In this document: positions 55,895 to 64,000 of the stretch, in pieces
Layout of the letters: every line of letters begins with the position of its first letter
How positions within the stretch are numbered: the stretch's first letter is position 1
Source: Colwellia chukchiensis
GTDB taxonomy: Bacteria > Pseudomonadota > Gammaproteobacteria > Enterobacterales > Alteromonadaceae
Direction of reading: 5' to 3'
Assembly (NCBI RefSeq): GCF_002104455.1
Contig: NZ_NBOC01000005.1
Span: 62,001 to 126,000 of the forward strand
Length of the DNA: 64,000 bases
Notes under the pieces: generated by a model
Database searches by the model: none
What the model saw: only the letters and a program-made list of their open reading frames with translations
What the model was told of the DNA's origin: nothing
Made by a program: the position numbers and the translations under genes

Positions 55895-56764
55895 ATGAAT
55901 CCGATATTTAAGCATGGCCCTTCTCCACAGCACCGATTAATTTTGGTGCTGTTTTGTTCTGCATTGTTAATATTTTTTGACCATAAAATGAATAGCTTCG
56001 AGTCAGCGCGAGGCTTTCTTCAGTCTATGGTGAGCCCATTACAATATTTAGCGACCGCGCCCAAACAATTAATGAACTGGGCGGCGGAAAATATGGTAAC
56101 TCGTCGACAACTGATCGCCGATAATGAGCAATATAAAATCAATGAACTTACTTTTCATGAACAAGCACTGCAATTAGCCATCATTAAACGTGAAAATGAC
56201 AGGTTAAGAGCCTTATTGGCATCACCGTTACGCGCCGATGCGAAAAAAATGGTGGCAGAAATTTTGGCGGTAGACAGTGACCCTTATACCCATCAAGTGG
56301 TGATCAATCGTGGCGCCAATGACGGTGTATATGAAGGTCAAGCGGTGATCGACGATGAGGGCATTGTTGGACAAATCTTACATGTTGGCACCACCAGTAG
56401 TCGTGTGTTATTGATCACAGATGTCACACATGCGGTACCGGTACGAATTAGCCGAAATGGCGTTAGGCTAATTGCCAGTGGGGTTGGTGTGATTGACACC
56501 TTAACCCATAACCATGTGCCGCATAGCACGGATATACGCGTCGGTGATACCCTGGTTAGCTCTGGCTTAGGCGGAAAGTTTCCCGAAGGCTATCCCGTGG
56601 CGAAAGTCAGTGTTGTGCGCCAAGATGAATCGCGAGCATTTTCACAAATACAAAGCCAACCTGTGGCGAAAATTGACCGTTTACGGTATGTGTTATTGCT
56701 ATGGCCAGAGCAAGAGCGTGCCCCAGCAACTGCCAAACTTGATAACAAGGCGGTTAATGAATGA
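55895..56764 (+). CDS. mreC: Rod shape-determining protein MreC
   Basis: Bitopic membrane protein linking MreB to the periplasmic wall-synthesis enzymes. The 289 residues have a transmembrane helix (about 17-33), a coiled coil (about 70-110) and two beta-barrel domains with VVINRGANDGVYEGQAVIDDEG, and GLGGKFPEGYPVAKV. Overlaps mreD by four bases (ATGA). Confidence 0.96.
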   Translation: MNPIFKHGPSPQHRLILVLFCSALLIFFDHKMNSFESARGFLQSMVSPLQYLATAPKQLMNWAAENMVTRRQLIADNEQYKINELTFHEQALQLAIIKRENDRLRALLASPLRADAKKMVAEILAVDSDPYTHQVVINRGANDGVYEGQAVIDDEGIVGQILHVGTTSSRVLLITDVTHAVPVRISRNGVRLIASGVGVIDTLTHNHVPHSTDIRVGDTLVSSGLGGKFPEGYPVAKVSVVRQDESRAFSQIQSQPVAKIDRLRYVLLLWPEQERAPATAKLDNKAVNE

Positions 56765-57234
56765 CTAGTCGTTTAATTATTTTGTTAACCTTTTTAGTGG
56801 CGTTAATGGCCAGCATTATGCCGTTGCCTTTGAGTGTTGACGCCTTTCGCCCTGACTGGGTTTTAGTGGTACTTTTATACTGGTGCTTAGCTTTGCCGGC
56901 GCGTGTGAATGTGATTTCAGCCGGTGTGCTAGGTTTTATCCTTGATGTGCTGCTTGGCTCAACCTTAGGGGTGCATGCTGGTGCGATGGCGGTTGCCGTG
57001 TATATTGTCGCTGGTAATTACCAGAAAATACGCAACTTTTCAGTCTGGCAACAAGCGCTGATTGTAGGCGTACTCTCTGCCTTGTATCACTTGATTGTAT
57101 TTTGGTTACAACGCTTTTTAACCGATGCGGTCTTTCTCCCTAGCTATTTATACCCAGTGTTTACCACGATTATCTTGTGGCCATGGGCTTTCTTACTGTT
57201 ACGAAAAATAAGACGAAATTTTCGCATAAGCTAA
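56761..57234 (+). CDS. mreD: Rod shape-determining protein MreD
   Basis: Integral membrane partner of MreC and the elongasome. The 157 residues form about five transmembrane helices. DAFRPDWVLVVLLYWCLALP, GFILDVLLGSTLGVHA and the ECF-like fold match the family. It lies one base before maf. Confidence 0.95.
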   Translation: MTSRLIILLTFLVALMASIMPLPLSVDAFRPDWVLVVLLYWCLALPARVNVISAGVLGFILDVLLGSTLGVHAGAMAVAVYIVAGNYQKIRNFSVWQQALIVGVLSALYHLIVFWLQRFLTDAVFLPSYLYPVFTTIILWPWAFLLLRKIRRNFRIS

Positions 57235-57235
57235 T

Positions 57236-57823
57236 ATGTCTCATACTTTGATATTGGCGTCACAATCGCCACGCCGAAAAGCGCTACTACAGCAGCTTGG
57301 CTATAACTTTACTTGCATGCCAGCCGATATAGATGAAAGCGTGCTGGCGGGCGAATGCCCTGAGCCTTATGTTGCGCGCCTTGCGCTCGCCAAAGCTCAA
57401 GCCGTTGCCAAACAAAGCCCTGTAAATACGGTTGTGCTTGGCTCAGATACCAGTGTTGTGTTTGCCGAACATATTTTAGGTAAACCCGACTCTTTTGTTG
57501 ATTGTCAGCGTATGTTAACTATGCTGTCGGGCAACACTCATCAGGTGATCACGGCGATTGCTGCGGTCAAAGATCAGCAAAGTGAAGTGGTTTTAGTGAA
57601 AACAGCAGTAGACTTTAAACCGCTAAGTGAGCAAGAAATAACGCGTTATTGGCAAACGGGCGAACCACAAGATAAAGCAGGTGCTTATGGCATTCAAGGC
57701 ATTGGCGGTCAGTTTGTAACTCAAATACAGGGCAGTTACTCAGCGGTAGTAGGCTTACCGCTTTATGAAACCGCCCGCTTATTAACGGCATTTGGTGTAA
57801 CATCATCAATGACAATGGATTAA
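57236..57823 (+). CDS. maf: Nucleoside triphosphate pyrophosphatase, Maf family (YhdE type)
   Basis: Hydrolyses dTTP/UTP and modified pyrimidine nucleotides, cleaning the nucleotide pool. The 195 residues have LILASQSPRRKALLQQLG, the catalytic region GSDTSVVF, and DKAGAYGIQGIGGQFV. The mreBCD-maf-rng order is the E. coli one and marks it as the YhdE subfamily. Confidence 0.94.
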   Translation: MSHTLILASQSPRRKALLQQLGYNFTCMPADIDESVLAGECPEPYVARLALAKAQAVAKQSPVNTVVLGSDTSVVFAEHILGKPDSFVDCQRMLTMLSGNTHQVITAIAAVKDQQSEVVLVKTAVDFKPLSEQEITRYWQTGEPQDKAGAYGIQGIGGQFVTQIQGSYSAVVGLPLYETARLLTAFGVTSSMTMD

Positions 57824-57835
57824 ACAGGAGTCGAT

Positions 57836-59299
57836 ATGAGCGGTGAGTTACTGATCAATGTTACCCCGAGTGAAACTCGGGTTGCTTTAATTGAAAATGG
57901 TTCGTTGCAAGAAGTGCATGTAGAGCGCGAGGCTCGGCGCGGGTTAGTTGGTAATATTTATTTGGGTAAAATTATTCGAGTTTTACCGGGGATGCAAGCC
58001 GCGTTTGTTGATATCAACTTGGGCAAAGCCGCATTTTTACACGCATCAGATATCAACTCGCGACTGATCTTAAATGAAGAAAATACCGGTGATCAAGTAC
58101 CGGATATTCGCAATTTAGTGCATGAAGGACAATATATTGTTGTGCAAGTGGTCAAAGACCCAATGGGGACCAAAGGCGCAAGGCTGACAACCGACATTAC
58201 CATAGCAGCACGTTATTTGGTGTTAATGCCAGATGCCAATCACGCGGGTATTTCACAACGCATAGAAGACCCACAAGAGCGTAATCGGCTAAAATCTATT
58301 GTTACGCCCTATTGTGGCGAAGAGCACGGCTTTATTGTCCGCACGGCGGCAGAAGGTGCCGGCATTGAAGAGCTGCAACATGATGCCGAGTTTTTACGCC
58401 GCGTTTGGGCAAAAGTGCTAGAGCGCAAAGCGCGAAGACAAACCAAAGATCCTATCTATCAAGATTTATCGTTAGCATTTCGGGTACTGCGTGACTTTGT
58501 CGGAATTTCACTTGAGCGCATACGAATTGACTCAAAATTAACTTATGAACAGCTGGTGGAATTTACCAGTGAATTTGTCCCCAATTTAGCGCCAGTGCTG
58601 GAGTATTATCCTGGTGAACGGCCCATTTTTGATTTATTTGATGTGGAAAATGAAATACAGCGCGCGCTGCATCGTAAAATTGAGCTGAAGTCTGGCGGCA
58701 GCTTGATCATAGATCAAACTGAGGCGATGACTACCATAGACATCAATACCGGGGCCTTTGTTGGGCACAGAAACTTAGAAGAAACCATTTTTAATACCAA
58801 CATAGAAGCAACACAAGCGATTGCCCGACAACTCAGGCTGCGTAACCTAGGTGGCATTATTATTGTCGATTTTATCGATATGAGTAATAAAGACCATCAA
58901 CGTCGTGTATTACACAGCTTAGATGCTGCAATGGCCCGCGATAATGTTAAATACAGTTTATCGGGGTTTTCTGCGCTAGGTTTAGTGGAAATGACTCGTA
59001 AACGCACCCGTGAAAGCCTTGAGCATATCCTCTGTGATGAATGCGCCGTATGTCATGGCCGAGGTTATGTCAAAACCGTAGAAACCGTTTGTTTTGAAAT
59101 ATTACGCGAGATTGTGCGCGTCAACCGTGCCTATGATGCCGATAAATTTATTGTCTATACCTCATCGTCAGTCAGTGAGTCCTTGCTTAATGATGAGTAT
59201 CACAACCTTGCCGAACTCGAGGTTTTCATTGGTAAACAAATTAAAGTGCAAACTGAAATCATGTATAATCAAGAGCAGTTTGACGTGGTGATGATGTAG
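57836..59299 (+). CDS. rng: Ribonuclease G
   Basis: Endoribonuclease of the RNase E/G family that matures the 5' end of 16S rRNA and degrades mRNA. The 487 residues have the N-terminal S1 domain (GNIYLGKIIRVLPGMQAAFVD), the catalytic region with DQTEAMTTIDINTG and DFIDM, and the Zn-link CxxC (CDECAVCHGRG). The long C-terminal scaffold of RNase E is absent, so it is RNase G. AGGAG precedes the ATG. Confidence 0.97.
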   Translation: MSGELLINVTPSETRVALIENGSLQEVHVEREARRGLVGNIYLGKIIRVLPGMQAAFVDINLGKAAFLHASDINSRLILNEENTGDQVPDIRNLVHEGQYIVVQVVKDPMGTKGARLTTDITIAARYLVLMPDANHAGISQRIEDPQERNRLKSIVTPYCGEEHGFIVRTAAEGAGIEELQHDAEFLRRVWAKVLERKARRQTKDPIYQDLSLAFRVLRDFVGISLERIRIDSKLTYEQLVEFTSEFVPNLAPVLEYYPGERPIFDLFDVENEIQRALHRKIELKSGGSLIIDQTEAMTTIDINTGAFVGHRNLEETIFNTNIEATQAIARQLRLRNLGGIIIVDFIDMSNKDHQRRVLHSLDAAMARDNVKYSLSGFSALGLVEMTRKRTRESLEHILCDECAVCHGRGYVKTVETVCFEILREIVRVNRAYDADKFIVYTSSSVSESLLNDEYHNLAELEVFIGKQIKVQTEIMYNQEQFDVVMM

Positions 59300-59532
59300 C
59301 AGGCTCATGGCAAATTTTGCCATGTCCATGTACAAGGTGTTAGCGCTAGTCGCGCGAACTTTGTCAATAAAGCTCGGTCAAACTTTGATAGTAGCCCTTA
59401 ACTTGCGGTGTTATAAACTGTTGCCTCGTTTAATAACAGCATGAGTTAGCCTAGTGCTGAGCAAAACCCTAAACCAATCGGCGTCAATAACGGAAAGCAT
59501 AACAGACCCTAGCGAGTCTTGGTAAAGTAGCA

Positions 59533-62500
59533 ATGAGTGTCTCCACAGTATTAAATAGATGGCTGAAGCGTCTGTATAAATTACTAGCAATACTGCTAGT
59601 GGTTTTTGCTGTTCTCATTAGTACGTTACGGCTGTTTTTACCCTATGCCCATAATTATCGTCAAGATGTCGAAGACTACCTCAATGGCCAATACCATAGC
59701 AATATTTCTATTGGTAGTCTTAGTATGGGCTGGAGCAAGTCTGGACCAACGCTAATCACAGAGCAGGTTAAACTGTTATCAAGCACCGACAATAAAATTT
59801 ATCTTGATCGTTTAGAAGTCGAGTTGGATTTTTGGCGTAGCTTACAAACCGGACAAATAGTGACCAAAGATTTTGTCATCACAGGGGCAGAATTAGAGTT
59901 TGAACAAGCGACATTGGCAAACTCTGCCGATGAAGTGAAAGCGCCAGAAGATAAAAGCAGCAATTTGATACAAACCTTGTCCACCATACTGCTAGAGCAA
60001 ATTTCGCGCTTTTCAATACGCGATAGTCATGTACTGTATCACACCGCCACTGGGGTGCGTGCCTTTACCATCAGTGAAATGTTTTGGCTTAATGCAGACG
60101 ATCGCCACCAAGCCAATGGTAGCGTTATTGTTGATGGCTTAAGCTCGAATAATTTAAAGCTATTATTAGATTTTCAAGGCAAGTCATTCAAAGATCTCAG
60201 TGGGCAAGCGTATTTGCAAGCCAATGAAATCGATATCACTCCTTGGTTAGGGCGTGTGTTAGCCATTAAAGATGCCAAAACTCACTCAGCCATTAATTTT
60301 AATGCTTGGTTAACCATTACCTCAGGCCATGCTGAATATATCCAATTGGCACTGGGCAATAATGAAATTACTTGGCAGCACTTAGGGCAAACGCAAAGTT
60401 TTGAGATCAATGGCGGCGATATTGTCATTAAAGCTGAAAATCAATTAGCTTACACCTTGGCGACTTCACCCTTAACCATTAAGCGAAATAACGCAGAAAC
60501 CAATCGCTTATCGTTGGCAATGCATACCCTTGGAGACACCATTGAGGGTTATATAGACGGCCTAGAATTGGCCAGTTTTGAGGGCATATCGCCACTACTG
60601 CTGGATAATACCGCATTAGAGAACTTATTACTGGACTTAGACGCAACTGGGCGCATTGAAGATATACATTTTCGCGTCAAGCCAAATCAACAGGCAGTGA
60701 CGGCAAAGTTTAATAATGTGAACAGTCACTTTAGCCATGGCATACCGGGTATTGATCAGGTCAGTGGCGAGTTAATCTACCTAAATAATCAATTACAAAT
60801 CGCGTTAACCGCTAATGATGGCGCACTTAACTTTGACAAGCACTTTAAATTCCCGATCCCGTATACGCACTTAAGTGCTTTGGTTAATGCAAGGTTTTCT
60901 GCAGATGCTTGGCAATTCTCGGCTGAAAACATAGCCTTAACATCGCCACAGCTGCAGCTAAATGCAGATTTAAGTGTTGCTAGTAACAAAGCTCAAGCGC
61001 CTAGCATGGCTTTGCTGGCCAGTGTTAAGCAAGGCGATGCTCAATTTGCCGAGTATTTTTATCCGCACTTATTAATGGGGGAAGACTTAGTAAACTATTT
61101 AAATGGCGCGATAATTAAAGGTGATGTTGAACAAGCATTAGTCTTGTTTAATGGCCCATTCAATGCTTTTCCCTTTCATCAAGACGAAGGGGTTTTTGTT
61201 GTAGATGCTGAGCTAACAAACAGTCGCTTTAAGTTTGATGCGCAGTGGCCAGCGATAGATCACTTTGCGGCAAACTTAAATTTCACTAACAATAGTATGC
61301 GTATTACTGGTCGTGCTGGGTTGCTTTCGGGTATCGATGTCACCGGTGTGATTGCAACAATAGATGACTTGGCCGATAAACAAGTGCTGAAAGTTGACGC
61401 CAATTTTAATCATTTATCACCACCATTAGTTAGTCAATTAATGGCGGCTAGCCCGATGCAAAGCACGGTAGGTGTTACACTCGAGAAAGCAGTTGTTAGT
61501 GGGCCTATTGACGGTAAGTTTAGCTTGATACTGCCCTTAAACAACCCTGACGCTGTGTTAGCCAAAGGTTTTGTCGACTTTAAAAATAATAACCTAGCGC
61601 TACAATCGCCCAGGCTAGATTTTAGTAATATTCAAGGGCGGTTAAGTTATGAGAACGATCTCATCACGGCGACTGACCTTAAGTTAACCTGGCGAGACAT
61701 GCCAATAACCGTTAATGTTGAGGCGAAGCAAAATAGCGAGCAATATCGCGTTAATATCAATACTGTCGGGCAGTGGCAACCGCAACTTTGGCAAGCGCAA
61801 ATACCCAAAGTATTGCGTAAATATGGTCAGGGAGCACTGACTTGGCAAGGAGATTTAGCGCTCAATATTAGCGCGGAAAATTTTAGCTACGATTATCAAA
61901 TTAATTCGACCTTGAATGAGCTTGCCTTAGCGCTACCATCGCCTTTTAGTAAGCTTGCCGGTGAGCCGCGATTGTTCAATATTCATGCTTTTGGTGATCA
62001 AAGTAGCAGTACCATCACTGGAGATATTGGCGATAATATTGACTTTTATGGTTCGCTTGATCACCAACAAGCGCAGTTTTCGTTAGCGCACTTAGTGCTA
62101 GGTCAGCAGCAATTATGGTTACCAACTACTGGCTTTCATATAACTGCAGATGTCGCCGAAGCCAACTTTGAGCAATGGCAGCCATTGATTGCCGATATTC
62201 TAACAGCGCTTGATGAAGCCGAAACTAGCCAACACAATGCGCAAGCAGCAACCCCGAGTTTACTCAACGCGCCAAATAAAATACATGGCAAGTTAGGTCA
62301 GGTTAATGTTTATGGTGAGCATATCCAACAGCTGGACTTTTCTCTGAGTCCACAAACCGATCATTGGCTGCTTAATGTTAATGCTAAAGAATTAAGAGGC
62401 TCGGCCAACATTTATCATGACTGGCATCAACAAGGCATAGCGATTAATGCTGACTTTATTCATTTAGCGCCACCGTTAAACGAAGATATTCGTGGTGCTG

Positions 62501-63534
62501 AACCGCAGACAGCTGAAGCCCAACAAAGCCCAGAGACCGAAAACAACAGTGAGATTGATCACCGGCAAAATGCAGAAATTTTTGCTTTTATGCCGCCTTT
62601 ACAGGTGCAGTGTGCAAGTTGTCGCTATGGACACTATGATCTTGGACAGGTGGAGTTTTCACTGACCCGCAAGGATGACAATCGTCTAGTCATGCAAGAC
62701 TTTGTCGCGCAAAGAGGCAAAAATAGCTTGGCATTTCAGGGACAATGGCAACTTGATGAGTTAGACTCGAAAACCACATTAACGGGAACTCTAGTTACGA
62801 GCGACGTCGCGCGCGAAGTTGAAAATCTAGGTTATGTTTCAATTATCAAGGACAGTGGTGCAAAGTTAAGTTACGACGTGCAGTGGCAAGGTGGCCCACA
62901 CAACTTCAGCACCGCTACTTTTAACGGTGAGCTCGCGGCGGCCTTTGATGACGGTTATCTGGCAGATGTTGATGATAAAGGAGTACGAATCTTATCATTG
63001 TTAAGCCTGCAATCTTTAGTGCGCAAACTCAGCTTTGACTTTCGAGATATTTTTAGTGATGGCATGTTTTATCGAGAGTTAACGGGCAGTTTTACCGTCA
63101 AAGATGGCGTTGCTTATACCGACAATGTGCTTATGAAAGGCACGGCTGGTGATTTAAGCATAGTCGGTAACACCAACTTAAATAATGGTGATCTTGATTA
63201 TCGCATGTCTTATAAACCCAATTTAACCTCCAGCTTGCCTGTGTTAGCTTGGATAGCGACCTTGAACCCAGTGACGTTTTTAGCAGGGGTCGCACTGGAC
63301 GAAGTTATCACATCTACGGTGATCGCCGAAATTAACTTTGAAGTCACCGGCAATTTAGCCGACCCGCAATTTAAACAAGTGAGTCGGAAAAACCAAAATA
63401 TCAGTGTTGGCCGCTCTTCACCGCCGAAAATAGTTGAAACCGTGCCAGAAGGCGCGAGCCTTGCCAAGCCGATAACAAAACAACCGCCGGCAAGCATAGA
63501 GCAGAATTTGAAAGCTAACGATAATGAGTCATAA
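59533..63534 (+). CDS. yhdP: AsmA-family intermembrane phospholipid transport protein YhdP
   Basis: Very long inner-membrane-anchored protein that bridges to the outer membrane; YhdP, TamB and YdbH carry phospholipids outward in E. coli. The 1333 residues have an N-terminal transmembrane helix (about 15-34), a long DUF3971 beta region, and a C-terminal AsmA_2-type domain with DDGYLADVDDKGVRILSLLS. A two-cysteine CASC motif (about residue 1032) and a Glu-rich insert (about 995-1020) are visible. It follows rng and precedes a nitrilase gene, as in related genomes. Confidence 0.92.
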   Translation: MSVSTVLNRWLKRLYKLLAILLVVFAVLISTLRLFLPYAHNYRQDVEDYLNGQYHSNISIGSLSMGWSKSGPTLITEQVKLLSSTDNKIYLDRLEVELDFWRSLQTGQIVTKDFVITGAELEFEQATLANSADEVKAPEDKSSNLIQTLSTILLEQISRFSIRDSHVLYHTATGVRAFTISEMFWLNADDRHQANGSVIVDGLSSNNLKLLLDFQGKSFKDLSGQAYLQANEIDITPWLGRVLAIKDAKTHSAINFNAWLTITSGHAEYIQLALGNNEITWQHLGQTQSFEINGGDIVIKAENQLAYTLATSPLTIKRNNAETNRLSLAMHTLGDTIEGYIDGLELASFEGISPLLLDNTALENLLLDLDATGRIEDIHFRVKPNQQAVTAKFNNVNSHFSHGIPGIDQVSGELIYLNNQLQIALTANDGALNFDKHFKFPIPYTHLSALVNARFSADAWQFSAENIALTSPQLQLNADLSVASNKAQAPSMALLASVKQGDAQFAEYFYPHLLMGEDLVNYLNGAIIKGDVEQALVLFNGPFNAFPFHQDEGVFVVDAELTNSRFKFDAQWPAIDHFAANLNFTNNSMRITGRAGLLSGIDVTGVIATIDDLADKQVLKVDANFNHLSPPLVSQLMAASPMQSTVGVTLEKAVVSGPIDGKFSLILPLNNPDAVLAKGFVDFKNNNLALQSPRLDFSNIQGRLSYENDLITATDLKLTWRDMPITVNVEAKQNSEQYRVNINTVGQWQPQLWQAQIPKVLRKYGQGALTWQGDLALNISAENFSYDYQINSTLNELALALPSPFSKLAGEPRLFNIHAFGDQSSSTITGDIGDNIDFYGSLDHQQAQFSLAHLVLGQQQLWLPTTGFHITADVAEANFEQWQPLIADILTALDEAETSQHNAQAATPSLLNAPNKIHGKLGQVNVYGEHIQQLDFSLSPQTDHWLLNVNAKELRGSANIYHDWHQQGIAINADFIHLAPPLNEDIRGAEPQTAEAQQSPETENNSEIDHRQNAEIFAFMPPLQVQCASCRYGHYDLGQVEFSLTRKDDNRLVMQDFVAQRGKNSLAFQGQWQLDELDSKTTLTGTLVTSDVAREVENLGYVSIIKDSGAKLSYDVQWQGGPHNFSTATFNGELAAAFDDGYLADVDDKGVRILSLLSLQSLVRKLSFDFRDIFSDGMFYRELTGSFTVKDGVAYTDNVLMKGTAGDLSIVGNTNLNNGDLDYRMSYKPNLTSSLPVLAWIATLNPVTFLAGVALDEVITSTVIAEINFEVTGNLADPQFKQVSRKNQNISVGRSSPPKIVETVPEGASLAKPITKQPPASIEQNLKANDNES

Positions 63535-64000
63535 ACCACTACAACTTTGTGCCATTCAAATGTCATCGGGTATTAACCTAGATGAGAATATTGCCGATAT
63601 AGCTGCGCAACTAGCGACTTTAGAACCTGCACAGCAACAAATGGTTTTGCTACCCGAGTGCTGTTTGTATTTCGGTGGACAATATAACGCGCAACTCTCG
63701 TTAGCGCTTGCAAGTCAGGGCACACAAACACTAACACACCGACTAGCCAAGTTAGCCCAAGAATATAATGTTTTCCTCGTTGCCGGCAGTATTCCGGTGC
63801 CGGTGCCAAATCAGCAAAAATTTACTAATAGTTGTTTTGTTTTTTCTCCCGACGGTGAAGCGTTAGGCCGTTATGATAAATTGCACTTGTTTGATGTTGC
63901 GGTGGCGGATAATGCCAAGCAATATTGTGAATCACGCTATGCCCAAGCGGGCGATCGTGTTAGCGTTATTTCGGTTGCTGGCGTCGAAGTCGGTTTGTCA
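63524..64000 (+). CDS. Carbon-nitrogen hydrolase (nitrilase superfamily), N-terminal part
   Basis: The first 159 codons of a gene that runs off the right edge. The start ATG overlaps the last 11 bases of yhdP. Two of the three nitrilase catalytic residues are visible: Glu45 in LLPECC and Lys119 in GRYDKLHLFD; the catalytic Cys lies past the edge. A nitrilase-family amidohydrolase after yhdP (then tldD) is the usual arrangement. The exact substrate cannot be named. Confidence 0.88.
   Translation, partial: MSHKPLQLCAIQMSSGINLDENIADIAAQLATLEPAQQQMVLLPECCLYFGGQYNAQLSLALASQGTQTLTHRLAKLAQEYNVFLVAGSIPVPVPNQQKFTNSCFVFSPDGEALGRYDKLHLFDVAVADNAKQYCESRYAQAGDRVSVISVAGVEVGLS

Overview
The window is a moderately AT-rich, gene-dense chromosomal segment of a marine gammaproteobacterium. 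Protein sequences and gene order point to the Alteromonadales, most likely a Colwelliaceae/Thalassotalea-type organism. This rests on the mla-murA-degS/degQ-zapE-rplM-petABC-sspAB order, hemL-clcA-erpA synteny, a motX-rnr-rlmB block, and a complete MSHA pilus locus joined to mreBCD-maf-rng-yhdP. The taxonomic call is inference from remembered synteny; no search was run. No rRNA, tRNA, CRISPR, prophage or insertion sequence was recognised.

Layout. 1-91: start of a yrbG-type Ca2+/Na+ antiporter (minus). 528-5207: outer-membrane lipid asymmetry operon mlaFEDCB, ibaG and murA, ending at a bidirectional terminator. 5274-8839 (minus): degS, ybiI-like zinc finger, degQ (with a candidate sigma-E promoter) and zapG/yhcB. 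9020-15440: zapE, rplM-rpsI, petABC (cytochrome bc1), sspAB. 15541-20318 (minus): hemL, pyrB, hemJ and a CLC-family protein whose internal proton glutamate position is Val. 20375-24000: DUF6776-like protein, erpA, an unknown exported protein, an M28 peptidase. 24105-26346 (minus): HD-GYP and AGDEF cyclic-di-GMP proteins. 26597-31680: motX (with a sigma-28-like promoter), rnr, rlmB and a tandem Usp protein. 31944-33463: rpsF-priB-rpsR-rplI. 33575-34534 (minus): a PLP-dependent deaminase/desulfhydrase.

34654-54577 holds the MSHA type IV pilus locus: mshI, a frame-disrupted mshI2/pilN-like gene, mshJKLMNEGF, three MshA/MshB-class prepilins, mshC, D, O, P, and the very large LamG/DUF6701 protein MshQ. 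Between mshP and mshQ sits a separate PEP-CTERM protein gene with its own sigma-54-type promoter and its own terminator. The last part, 54836-64000, carries mreBCD, maf, rng, yhdP and the start of a nitrilase-family gene.

Most of the window is conserved housekeeping and envelope biology: lipid transport (Mla, YhdP), envelope proteolysis (DegS, DegQ), shape (MreBCD), respiration (PetABC), and surface attachment and motility (MSHA, MotX, cyclic-di-GMP enzymes). The points most worth a second look are the sigma-54/PEP-CTERM cassette inside the pilus locus, the frameshift in mshI2, the extra pilin with its own promoter, the channel-like CLC residues, and the sigma-E and sigma-28 promoter candidates for degQ and motX.
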